Of a DNA stretch of 20,946 nt, positions 14,000 to 20,946 are shown one piece after another. Under the pieces are notes generated by a model, which did no database searches, was not told where the DNA came from, and worked only from the letters and a program-made list of their open reading frames with translations. A program made the position numbers and the translations under genes. The first letter of the stretch is position 1. The number at the start of each line of letters is the position of its first letter. Source of the stretch: an uncultured Veillonellaceae bacterium (GTDB taxonomy: Bacteria; Bacillota; Negativicutes; Veillonellales; Dialisteraceae); NCBI GenBank assembly GCA_958439155.1, contig CAUBUJ010000011.1, positions 1-20,946 on the forward strand. Reading direction: 5' to 3'.

Positions 14000-15777
14000 T
14001 AATGGTTCCCTTCTGCTTGTTTCTGCGACATGGTATACAATTCGTGATAGAGCCCGCCTTTTTTGATCAATTCATCATGGGTTCCCTGTTCTTCAATCAC
14101 GCCGTGATGGATGACCAGAATCTGATCCGCGTTTTGAATCGTAGAAAGACGATGGGCAATCACAAAGGAAGTACGGCCTACCATGAGCCGGTCCAGCGCG
14201 TCCTGGACGATCTTTTCACTTTCCGTATCCAGCGCGGAGGTGGCCTCATCCAAAACGAGAATCGCCGGATTTTTCAGAAGCGCCCGGGCAATGGCAATCC
14301 GCTGGCGCTGACCGCCGGAGAGTACCAGCCCTCTGTCGCCCACCCGCGTTTCGATTCCCTGAGGAAGCTGACGGATAAAAGATTCCGCGTTGGCAGAGCG
14401 GATGGCTTCCCACATTTCCTCTTCTGACGCGTCGAGCCGTCCATAGAGAATATTATCGCGTATGGTCGTATTAAAAAGCATCGTATCCTGCGGAACAAGA
14501 CCGATGGCGTCGCGGAGAGAACTGAGTGTCACGTCACGGATATCCGTTCCGTCAATCAAAACCGCCCCTCCGGTTACGTCATAGAAACGGGGAAGAATAT
14601 TGGCGATCGTCGTTTTTCCAGCCCCGCTCGGCCCTACAATGGCAATCGTCTGTCCAGGATGGGCAATGAAATTGATGTCAGTCAGTACAGGATGATCCGG
14701 CTCATAAGAAAAAGCGACATGGCGGAACTCCACCTGACCTTGTTTGACAACCAGAGTCTTCGCGCCCGGTTTATCCTGGATTTCCGGTTTGCTGTCCAGA
14801 ATGGTGAAGATCCGGTCAGCGGCGCCCAGCGCTTTCTGCACATTGCCGAACGCATTGGCGACCCGCTTGGTCGGGTTGGCCAGATTGATCGCGTAAATAA
14901 GGAAGGCGATCAGTTCGCCGGAAGTCATGACGCCATCAATGACGGACATGCCGCCATACCAGATAATGGCCGCCACTGCAAGCGCTGCAAAAAACTCGAC
15001 AAACGGCGTGAGCTGGCTGCTCTGCTGGATCGTTTTCATGGTCGCTTTAAAATTGGACTCATTCACATGATTGAACCGTTCCATTTCATAGGGCGACCGG
15101 TTGAAACTCCGCACAATCCGCACGGCCTGAATCGTCTCCTGCAGCATGGACGTGACGTCTGCCAGCTTTTCCTGGACATTGCGGCCGCTGCTGTGAAGCT
15201 TTCTGCCAAAGAATTTAATCGTCAGAGACACGAGCGGTACGATAACCAGGCAGAGAACCGTCAGTTTCCACTGAAGATAAATCATGGAAACAAAGGAGCC
15301 TACAAAAATGGCCGACTCCTGCACGAGGATAATAAAGTTATCCACAATGGCGGTCTGGAGCGCTGCGATATCATTGGTGAGATTGCTCATGATCTCTCCG
15401 GTACGGCGCTTGTCATAGTAAGAAATGGAAAGTTTCTGCAAATGGGCAAAAACCCGTTTTCTCAAGTCCGTAATGACCCGCTGCCCGATGAAACCCATCA
15501 GGTACCGGTGACCAAAGGTAGTAACGCCGCGGATCAGGAAAATCACGAGAATCGCGATGATGACCATGTAAAGCATGTGCACATCTTTATTGGTAAGCAC
15601 CTGGTCCACTACATCCTTAATAATCCAGGGAACGACCAGATTGGAACCGGACACCAGGAGCATGCACACGATAGAAGCGAGAAGCCGTTTCCAATAGGGC
15701 CAGAGGAAGGAAAGAAGCCGGCGGTAACTGTTTATTTTCGAATTTGTCTTGACTGTTTTCTGCTCTTTATCTGCCAT
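13999..15777 (-). CDS. msbA: MsbA-type lipid A-core ABC exporter (592 aa)
   Basis: This homodimeric half-transporter flips Kdo-lipid A across the inner membrane. An N-terminal six-helix membrane domain (about 20-310) is fused to an ATPase with Walker A GPSGAGKTT (382-390), Q-loop Q430, signature LSGGQ (487-491), Walker B ILVLDE (506-511) and switch H542. By sequence alone it is a general type I exporter close to MsbA. The position between lpxB and waaA supports lipid A as substrate. The ATG is preceded by GGAGGGGG and overlaps the lpxB end by 11 bases. Length is close to E. coli MsbA (582). It is distinct from the other ABC transporter here (659-2371), which belongs to another subfamily. Confidence 0.94.
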   Translation of the reverse strand: MADKEQKTVKTNSKINSYRRLLSFLWPYWKRLLASIVCMLLVSGSNLVVPWIIKDVVDQVLTNKDVHMLYMVIIAILVIFLIRGVTTFGHRYLMGFIGQRVITDLRKRVFAHLQKLSISYYDKRRTGEIMSNLTNDIAALQTAIVDNFIILVQESAIFVGSFVSMIYLQWKLTVLCLVIVPLVSLTIKFFGRKLHSSGRNVQEKLADVTSMLQETIQAVRIVRSFNRSPYEMERFNHVNESNFKATMKTIQQSSQLTPFVEFFAALAVAAIIWYGGMSVIDGVMTSGELIAFLIYAINLANPTKRVANAFGNVQKALGAADRIFTILDSKPEIQDKPGAKTLVVKQGQVEFRHVAFSYEPDHPVLTDINFIAHPGQTIAIVGPSGAGKTTIANILPRFYDVTGGAVLIDGTDIRDVTLSSLRDAIGLVPQDTMLFNTTIRDNILYGRLDASEEEMWEAIRSANAESFIRQLPQGIETRVGDRGLVLSGGQRQRIAIARALLKNPAILVLDEATSALDTESEKIVQDALDRLMVGRTSFVIAHRLSTIQNADQILVIHHGVIEEQGTHDELIKKGGLYHELYTMSQKQAEGNH

Positions 15778-16909
15778 AAGCCCCCTCCGCCGTCTGTAAA
15801 ATCAATTCAGCGGTCCGCCGCACAGCGCCGCCATCTCCCAGAGCGGTGCGGACCTCCTTCAATTCCTGGATATTTTCCTGTCTTTTCTTTTCATCAGAAA
15901 GCCAGCCGTCTATGATTTCCTCGATATTGCCTGCTGTCACCCGGTCCTGGAGAAGCTCCGGCGTCACTTCCCGGGAAAGGAGCAGATTGGGAAGACCGGC
16001 ATACTGGATATGAACCAGAAGCTTTGCCAGCATCCACGTCACGGCCGCCAGCCGGTATACAAGAACCGTCGGGAGTTCCATCAGCGCTGTTTCCAGTGTG
16101 GCTGTACCGGAAGAAGCCACGCAAGCATCACAGATCTGCATCAGGTCATACTGGCGGGATTCGGTCAGATGCACCGTAAGGCCTGGATGCCCGCTCATGA
16201 TACGATCAATCATCGCCTGGGGAATTGTTTCCGCCCGAGGCAGGAAGAACTGGCATTTCCGTTTCTCCGCCAGTCTTTCCGCCGCGCCCAGCATGACTGG
16301 AAGAAGCCCTTCTACTTCATTTTTCCGGCTTCCCGGCATGAGCAGAATTCTTCTGGCAGACGGATCTGCGCCAAAGAAACGCATCGCTTCTTCCTTCTGC
16401 ATAGACGGCTTTACTACATCCACCAACGGATGGCCGACAAAAGTCACCTTCGCTCCTGCCTCTTCATAAGCCCTGGCTTCAAAAGGGAAAATGGACGCTA
16501 CCTGCGCCACATCCCTCGCGATAGGTTTCGCTCTTCCCTTGTTCCACGCCCAAATAGTCGGCGCGATGTAGTACACCACAGGAATCCCCAATTCTTTGGC
16601 GGTATGAGCCACTTTCATATTAAAACCGGGATAATCCACGCAGACCACCACATCAGGCTTCTCCTCTTCCATCTGCCGCTTCAAAAAACTGCGGAGCCGG
16701 AAAAAAAGGGGAAGATGACGAATCACTTCTACGACGCCTATGATCCCCAGATTTTGTATATCATAGACAATCCGCACGCCGGCCCGGGCCATAGCGGTTC
16801 CGCCCATTCCAAAAAGCTCCGCTTCCGGACAAATAGAACGGATCATCTGCGCTACCGCTGCCGCATGCATATCGCCGGACGCTTCGCCGGCAGAAAACAT
16901 AATTTTCAT
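15767..16909 (-). CDS. lpxB: LpxB, lipid A disaccharide synthase (380 aa)
   Basis: This GT19 enzyme joins UDP-2,3-diacylglucosamine and lipid X (2,3-diacylglucosamine-1-P) to give the disaccharide-1-P. It shows the start FSAGEASGDMHAAAV, FGMGGTAMARAGV, LGIIGVVEV, CVDYPGFNMKVA with the conserved aspartate D92, YYIAPTIWAWNKGRA, FPFEA, FVGHPLVD, LMPGSRKNEVEGLLP, and ASSGTATLETALMELPTVLVYR. All signature blocks of the family are present and the length matches E. coli LpxB (382). The start overlaps the lpxI stop by four bases (ATGA) with AGGGG five bases upstream. Its substrates are supplied by LpxI immediately upstream. Confidence 0.97.
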   Translation of the reverse strand: MKIMFSAGEASGDMHAAAVAQMIRSICPEAELFGMGGTAMARAGVRIVYDIQNLGIIGVVEVIRHLPLFFRLRSFLKRQMEEEKPDVVVCVDYPGFNMKVAHTAKELGIPVVYYIAPTIWAWNKGRAKPIARDVAQVASIFPFEARAYEEAGAKVTFVGHPLVDVVKPSMQKEEAMRFFGADPSARRILLMPGSRKNEVEGLLPVMLGAAERLAEKRKCQFFLPRAETIPQAMIDRIMSGHPGLTVHLTESRQYDLMQICDACVASSGTATLETALMELPTVLVYRLAAVTWMLAKLLVHIQYAGLPNLLLSREVTPELLQDRVTAGNIEEIIDGWLSDEKKRQENIQELKEVRTALGDGGAVRRTAELILQTAEGAYGR

Positions 16910-17724
16910 AAATGCCCCTGCTCCACTGACACGATAACGATGCCCTTCCGGTCAGCTTCCTTCAGAACTTCTTCTTTTTCCGCGAAAAGCGTACGGTACG
17001 CTTCAATCGCCAGTACATCGCAGCCGCTTTCTATCATAGAATGAAGGGTCGTCAGTCCTACCGCAGGAACATCAAACCGCGGATCCTGCGAAGGCTTCGC
17101 CGTTTTAACCACCACCGAGTGTCCCCTGCCCAGGAGACCTCCGCGGCGGATACACGCGTCGGTGCCTTCAATCGCCTCAAGCGCCATTACCGCCTGATTC
17201 TTCACGACAACAGTCTGGCCAATATCCATACCGCCAAGGAGTTTGGCCGTGCGGAATCCGAAAGCCACATCTTTCATTTGATCATCAGAAGGTTTCCGTT
17301 TCGTAAAAACCTGCGGCCCGGGCATAAGCGGCTTCAAGTATTTTGTCTGATCAAGCACCGAGATGCCGTCTTTCTGGAGTTCATCCACCAGCGCCAGCAT
17401 AATCGTATCATCTTCCCTTGTACGGAGCCGGTTCAGCAGCTTCAGTGCCCGCATGTCAGGCATATGCAGTCCTTTAAACAGCCATTCCTTTGTGACTTTT
17501 CCAAGCATCGTCACTTCTTTGACCTGTTCTTTCACAAGAGTCTTGATGATTTTATTCAGCTTAAATACATTGATATCATAATAAACGTCTGCCATGGAAG
17601 CCAGACGGGGATCTACCCCGGGAATGACAGCAATGCATACCACTTCATATCCCTGGGACTGCACCGCCTGTAAAAACTCTACCGGCAGCGTTCCTACGCC
17701 TGCAAGCAGTCCGATCCGTTCCAT
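16906..17724 (-). CDS. lpxI: LpxI, UDP-2,3-diacylglucosamine pyrophosphatase (272 aa)
   Basis: This DUF1009-family enzyme hydrolyses UDP-2,3-diacylglucosamine to lipid X and UMP. It replaces the unrelated LpxH of gamma-proteobacteria. Family blocks seen are IGLLAGVGTLPVEFLQ, LGKVTKEWLF, REDDTIMLALVDELQKDGISVLDQT, VVVKNQAVMALEAIEGTDACIRRGG, and KPSQDPRFDVPAVGLTT. The last contains D214/D218, the region of the catalytic aspartate described for Caulobacter LpxI. The length matches (about 270-280). The ATG has GGAGG six bases upstream. It is the first gene of the lipid A unit, with a 235-base upstream region holding the previous unit's terminator and an AT-rich candidate promoter. Confidence 0.96.
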   Translation of the reverse strand: MERIGLLAGVGTLPVEFLQAVQSQGYEVVCIAVIPGVDPRLASMADVYYDINVFKLNKIIKTLVKEQVKEVTMLGKVTKEWLFKGLHMPDMRALKLLNRLRTREDDTIMLALVDELQKDGISVLDQTKYLKPLMPGPQVFTKRKPSDDQMKDVAFGFRTAKLLGGMDIGQTVVVKNQAVMALEAIEGTDACIRRGGLLGRGHSVVVKTAKPSQDPRFDVPAVGLTTLHSMIESGCDVLAIEAYRTLFAEKEEVLKEADRKGIVIVSVEQGHL

Positions 17725-17763
17725 ACTCTTCCTCCGTATCCATTTCCTTTATATTCATTCCTT

Positions 17764-17793
17764 ATTTTATCATAGAGTTACTGGCAGTGACAT
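17764..17793 (-). promoter_or_regulatory. Weak candidate promoter and palindrome upstream of lpxI
   Basis: On the minus strand there is a -10-like TAAAAT (17764-17769) and a -35-like ATGTCA (17788-17793) with an 18-base spacer. A 15-bp near-palindrome, GTTACTGGCAGTGAC (17777-17791, one mismatched pair), lies between the two boxes, a position suited to an operator. A promoter must exist because a strong terminator lies upstream at 17844-17886, but the exact boxes are uncertain. Confidence 0.35.
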
Positions 17794-17843
17794 TCTTTTT
17801 TGTAAAGGAAATATAATTCTTCCCCACACCAATCGCCGCCGCA

Positions 17844-17886
17844 TAGAAAAAGAAGCGGTATCCTTATCATACCGCTTCTTTTTCTA
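17844..17886 (-). terminator. Strong hairpin terminator between fakA and lpxI
   Basis: There is an 18-bp perfect stem with a 7-base loop. The stem core AAGCGGTAT/ATACCGCTT is flanked by A5/T5 tracts, so it could terminate in both directions. It lies about 75 bases after the FakA stop and ends the upstream unit. All neighbours are on the minus strand, so only the minus direction is obviously needed. Confidence 0.92.
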
Positions 17887-17959
17887 TCATTTTTTTAGAA
17901 GAGACTCCCCTGGCGCATCCATCCTGTCAGGGTACATGACCGCCCCATTCCGGTACCTG

Positions 17960-19564
17960 TTATTCCGCAGAAAGATAGACCGGGTAGAGCGGCTGGCCCC
18001 CTTCATAGACTTCAAAAGTAAGATCCGGATATACTTCCTCTGCCTTGCGGGCCAGTTCAGACGCCTTCTCTTCTGAAAGGTCGCTTCCGTAATAAATCGT
18101 CACAATTTCCATATCCTCATTGACGATTTCCTTCAGCAGCTGGAAGAAACAATCCGACAGATCCGGCCGGGAAATAATACTGTGACCCCTGGTCATCCCA
18201 AGGTAATCATCTTTGTGAATCTGGATACCTCCAATGACACTGTCACGGACCGCTGTGGTCACCATACCGGTCTTTACTTCGCCAAGCGCTTCTGTCATAG
18301 CTTCTGCGTTGCTTTCCACGTCTGCCTCTGGAGAAAAGGCCATGGCCGCTGCCAGTCCTTCCATCGCGTTCGTAGACGGGACAATATGGATTTTTTCACC
18401 CATAAGCTTCTGAATCTGCTTTGCCGCGAGAATGATATTTTTATTATTCGGCAGAATCAGATATTTTTCATAATGACCATTCTCGATGGCAGAGGAAAGC
18501 TCCTGCACGGACGGATTCATGGTCTGACCGCCGGAAAGAACGTCAGCACCCAGTTTTTTAAAAATTTCCATCCATCCCTGTCCGGAAACCACAGAGAGAA
18601 TGCCCAGGGGCTTTTTCTCAATTTTCTGCTGTCTCGCTTTGTTTTCCTTGTACTGGTCAATCATGTTGTCGCACTTGATATCATGAAGCGTCCCCCAGTC
18701 TGCCGCCATATCCAGTACATGGCCCGGACGCTGCGAATGGATATGCACGCGGATCAGATTGTCACCTTCTGCAACAATCATGGACTCTCCCCAGGGATTG
18801 AGCCGTTTCCTTACTTCCTTACCGGAAATTTTGCACGGACTCAGTACAAACTGCGTACAGTAAGGAAATTCTACAGAGAAAGATTCCCCTTTCGCTTCCA
18901 GCTTGCTCAGTACAGGCTTCACATTTTCCACCTGGATGTCTTCCGATTTCCCCGTCAGGCCGTTAAAACAGCCCATAAGGAAGAAAATCAATCCCTGTCC
19001 ACCTGCATCTACAACGTTTGCGTCCTTCAGAATCTGAAGCTGTTCCGGCGTTTTCGCGAGAGCTTCTTCCCCGCATTCGATACTCGCCTTCAGAATTTTG
19101 CTGAAATCCGTTTCCGTCCGGATAATTTCTCTCGTCCCCTTCGCAATGCCCCTTGCTACGGAAAGGATCGTCCCTTCCACAGGAGTCGTCACCGCGCGGT
19201 ACGCGTAGAGAATGCCATATTGAAAAGCCTTGGACATCTGACCGCAGGAAGCGGTCTTTTTGCCGCGGAGCCCGCGGCTGATGCCGTGAATGATCTGGGA
19301 CAGAATCACCCCGGAATTGCCCCGCGCCCCCATCACAGCGCCGGTAGCGGCTTTTTCCGCGATGATACCGACCTGCTCATCACCGGCAGCCTCGCTGATC
19401 ATACTGTACATGGAGCGGAGGGTATTGAGCATATTATTCCCTGTGTCTCCATCGGGTACAGGAAACACATTGAGCTGGTTGATAATTTCATATTTCTTCT
19501 CAAACATCTGGTATGCTCCAATGAGCATATTCCGGAATGCGGTTCCATCAATGACTGTATACAT
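17960..19564 (-). CDS. fakA: FakA/YloV-type fatty acid kinase, DhaL-DegV-like (534 aa)
   Basis: This is the catalytic subunit of fatty acid kinase, which phosphorylates a fatty acid bound to FakB to give acyl-phosphate for phospholipid synthesis. The N-terminal DhaL/DAK2 domain (about 9-200) carries LNVFPVPDGDTGNNM with D38, D40 and N43 (nucleotide/metal binding), GARGNSGVILSQI and VDAGGQGLIFF. The middle region and the C-terminal DegV-like domain (about 300-534) match YloV/FakA. Length is close to S. aureus FakA (548). The gene follows the DegV/FakB gene by 14 bases, and GGGGG lies seven bases before the ATG. The neighbour supports the fatty acid kinase role over glycerone kinase. A transcriptional terminator follows. 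Confidence 0.93.
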   Translation of the reverse strand: MYTVIDGTAFRNMLIGAYQMFEKKYEIINQLNVFPVPDGDTGNNMLNTLRSMYSMISEAAGDEQVGIIAEKAATGAVMGARGNSGVILSQIIHGISRGLRGKKTASCGQMSKAFQYGILYAYRAVTTPVEGTILSVARGIAKGTREIIRTETDFSKILKASIECGEEALAKTPEQLQILKDANVVDAGGQGLIFFLMGCFNGLTGKSEDIQVENVKPVLSKLEAKGESFSVEFPYCTQFVLSPCKISGKEVRKRLNPWGESMIVAEGDNLIRVHIHSQRPGHVLDMAADWGTLHDIKCDNMIDQYKENKARQQKIEKKPLGILSVVSGQGWMEIFKKLGADVLSGGQTMNPSVQELSSAIENGHYEKYLILPNNKNIILAAKQIQKLMGEKIHIVPSTNAMEGLAAAMAFSPEADVESNAEAMTEALGEVKTGMVTTAVRDSVIGGIQIHKDDYLGMTRGHSIISRPDLSDCFFQLLKEIVNEDMEIVTIYYGSDLSEEKASELARKAEEVYPDLTFEVYEGGQPLYPVYLSAE

Positions 19565-19578
19565 CCCTGCGCCCCCGT

Positions 19579-20415
19579 TTATTTCGCACTCTCAAAAATA
19601 ATGCCGATCAGTCCCGGTCCAAGGTAAGCCGCCAACACTGGCGTACCTGTTGTTACAGTGACATGCACATCAGGATGAGCCGCCTGTACCCGGGCGCGGA
19701 GTTCTTCCGCACCTTCCGGATTTTCAATGTGAACAATCCCAATCCGGCGGCACGGAGAATGTTCTTCCAGATACCTCATCATGCAGGCAGATGCTTTTTT
19801 AGCGGTACGGACCTTGTCCAGCACGTCCACTTCATTTTTGTCATTCAGAAAAATTACAGGCTTGATCCGCAAAATGCTGCCAATAAGTCCTGCCGCTTTC
19901 CCGATCCGTCCGCCGCGGCGGAGATAATCCAGTGTATCCACTGTAAAAGTGGTATGCATGCGGAGAGCCGCCGCCTGGAGCTCTGCCACAATTGTTTCAA
20001 AAGGCTTTCCCTCTGCGATGAGATCCAGTGCGTCTTCCGCCAGCTGTACAATGCCGATCGCCGTCGTTCTGGAATTCACCACTGCGATCTGCCGGCGTCC
20101 CGACTGCTTTGCCGCGAGCACCGCTCCATTATAGGTACCGCTTACACCGGAAGTAACAGTAATGACAATGATCGCATCGCCAGACGGCACCGTATCAAAG
20201 GCCTGCAGGAAATCTCCCGTACTGGGCTGGCTCGTCGGCACCGCCCGTTTTTCTTTTTCCGAGGTATTGATGACCCATTCAATACTTGTATCTCCTTCGG
20301 GAACATACTGGCCATCAGGTCCTTCAATGTGAAGCGGAATGATATGAAGATTTTTGTACTTTTCCAGCATCTCTGCGGGAACCGCTCCCGTACTGTCGCA
20401 AAAAATATGTATCAT
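19579..20415 (-). CDS. fakB: DegV/FakB fatty-acid-binding protein (278 aa)
   Basis: This is a DegV-family protein that binds a fatty acid and presents it to FakA for phosphorylation. Seen are the N-terminal IFCDSTGAVP, the TSQPSTGDF loop, ITVTSGVSGTYNGAVLAA, VVNSRTTAIG, TVDTLDYLRRGGRIGKAAGLIGSILRIKPVI and the C-terminal GPGLIGIIF, all standard for the family. Length is normal (about 280). Organisms often have several FakB proteins with different chain preferences; only one is here, and its specificity is not readable. AAGGGAG lies seven bases before the ATG. The gene follows the 120-aa gene by 68 bases without a visible terminator. Confidence 0.9.
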   Translation of the reverse strand: MIHIFCDSTGAVPAEMLEKYKNLHIIPLHIEGPDGQYVPEGDTSIEWVINTSEKEKRAVPTSQPSTGDFLQAFDTVPSGDAIIVITVTSGVSGTYNGAVLAAKQSGRRQIAVVNSRTTAIGIVQLAEDALDLIAEGKPFETIVAELQAAALRMHTTFTVDTLDYLRRGGRIGKAAGLIGSILRIKPVIFLNDKNEVDVLDKVRTAKKASACMMRYLEEHSPCRRIGIVHIENPEGAEELRARVQAAHPDVHVTVTTGTPVLAAYLGPGLIGIIFESAK

Positions 20416-20483
20416 TGATTTTCTCCCTTGTGATTTTGGAAACGGCCATGCGCGTACTTTCTCCGTATCCAGACTTCCTTTTA

Positions 20484-20846
20484 TTATTGTTTTTTCCTGG
20501 ATTCCTCGTATTCTGCCAGAAGGGCCTGATAATCATTTTCATCATACCCATTGGCAGCCAGAATGTATTCCTTCAGCTTCTTTCTTCCAAAAGCGACATT
20601 CATCGCGGAGAGCTCAAACGGATCCAGAGAAATACGGGCCAGCATTTCACCGGAAGCAGAATAACCGCAAATCCCGTCTCCCACCAGATCAAAGAGAGGC
20701 TGCTTTTTCACTTCCACGCAAAAAGTACGGAGGAATTTTTCTCCCTCTGCTGCCATATGATCTCTCATTCTCTTATATTCTTCCGCTTTGTCCGAAGGAA
20801 TACGGAAACCGTCAACCAAGGTAAATAAAGAACTTGTCTTTTTCAT
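20484..20846 (-). CDS. Hypothetical protein, 120 aa
   Basis: I do not recognise a family. The protein is soluble, charged and without a signal peptide or membrane helix. Two helical stretches (about 18-42, DKAEEYKRMRDHMAAEGEKFL, and 88-118, KKLKEYILAANGYDENDYQALLAEYEESRKK) flank a strand-rich centre (VKKQPLFDLVGDGICGYSASGEMLARISL). The frame is open to an ATG at 20885, but GAGGA lies five bases before the ATG at 20846, which I use. A promoter candidate lies upstream, and the FakB/FakA genes follow without an obvious terminator, so it may be the first gene of that unit. Confidence 0.7.
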   Translation of the reverse strand: MKKTSSLFTLVDGFRIPSDKAEEYKRMRDHMAAEGEKFLRTFCVEVKKQPLFDLVGDGICGYSASGEMLARISLDPFELSAMNVAFGRKKLKEYILAANGYDENDYQALLAEYEESRKKQ

Positions 20847-20896
20847 CTCTGTCCTCACCATTGAATCGTCACTATTGCACAACATACTATGTATTT

Positions 20897-20925
20897 ATCT
20901 TATAACCTCAGCCCCCATTGGTCAA
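20897..20925 (-). promoter_or_regulatory. Candidate promoter for the 120-aa gene and fakB-fakA
   Basis: On the minus strand there is -35 TTGACC (20920-20925, 5/6), a 17-base spacer and -10 TAAGAT (20897-20902, 4/6); TATAAG shifted by two bases is an alternative. The predicted start is near 20890. An 11-bp palindrome, ACATAcTATGT (20882-20892), covers the predicted start and could be an operator. Confidence 0.5.
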
Positions 20926-20946
20926 GGAGACCGCAAAATCATATAT

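Noticed and set aside
17844..17886. The 43-base hairpin as a mobile repeat (REP/MITE-like) element
   Set aside because: It occurs once in the window, with T-tracts on both sides and a position just after an operon end. A terminator explains it fully.
18182..19627. Plus-strand open frame of 481 codons opposite fakA
   Set aside because: It is antisense to an unambiguous FakA and is His/Phe/Arg-rich with no recognisable domain. Similar antisense frames at 14659-15915 and 16010-17044 (opposite msbA and lpxB) show the same bias.
1..20946. CRISPR arrays, tRNA/rRNA genes, insertion sequences, phage genes or defence systems
   Set aside because: I found no repeat-spacer pattern, no RNA gene signatures, no transposase or integrase motifs and no terminal inverted repeats. 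The region looks like stable core genome.

Overview
All 21 genes that I can support in this window lie on the minus strand. They are tightly packed, with no gene-free stretch above about 250 bases. The core is a lipid A/Kdo biosynthesis and LPS transport cluster of a diderm bacterium. Several features are typical of diderm Firmicutes (Negativicutes, Veillonella/Dialister/Megasphaera-like): LpxI instead of LpxH, a metal-dependent (Cys-type) KdsA, one LptF/LptG permease, a DUF3084 protein with a RuvC-like partner at the cluster end, a nearby fatty acid kinase pair (FakB/FakA), and strong AGGAGG-type ribosome binding sites. The genus is an inference; no rRNA or other taxonomic marker is present.

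Layout in transcription order (high to low coordinates). (1) 20846-17960: a 120-aa unknown protein, a DegV/FakB fatty-acid-binding protein and a FakA-type kinase. This unit ends at an 18-bp-stem terminator (17844-17886). (2) 17724-10026: lpxI, lpxB, msbA, waaA, lpxK, kdsB and kdsA, with every junction overlapping by 1, 4 or 11 bases. A probable terminator follows kdsA. (3) 9774-2533: kdsD, kdsC, an LpxL-type acyltransferase, lptC, lptA, lptB, lptF/G, DUF3084 and a YqgF/RuvX-like gene. This unit starts at the best promoter in the window (CTGACA-16-TATAAT with an A/T-rich UP-like tract and a leader of about 140 nt) and ends at a strong terminator (2494-2519). (4) 2371-659: an SbmA/YddA/ABCD-like fused ABC transporter with its own promoter and a leader hairpin. 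(5) 509-45: a small YbjN-like protein with its own promoter.

How the genes work together. LpxI and LpxB build the disaccharide-1-P, LpxK adds the 4'-phosphate, and KdsD, KdsA, KdsC and KdsB make CMP-Kdo. WaaA transfers Kdo, the LpxL-type enzyme adds a secondary acyl chain, MsbA flips the product, and LptB/LptF(G)/LptC/LptA extract it and carry it across the periplasm. lpxA, lpxC, lpxD and lptD/lptE are not in this window. FakB/FakA would phosphorylate free fatty acids for lipid synthesis.

For eight genes the best ribosome binding site supports a start downstream of the longest possible one; those starts are used here. The most interesting unexplained element is the DUF3084/RuvC-like pair, translationally coupled at the end of the LPS transport operon. 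Next come the regulatory sequences: palindromes inside candidate promoters, and a 19-nt motif shared by two promoters 17 kb apart.
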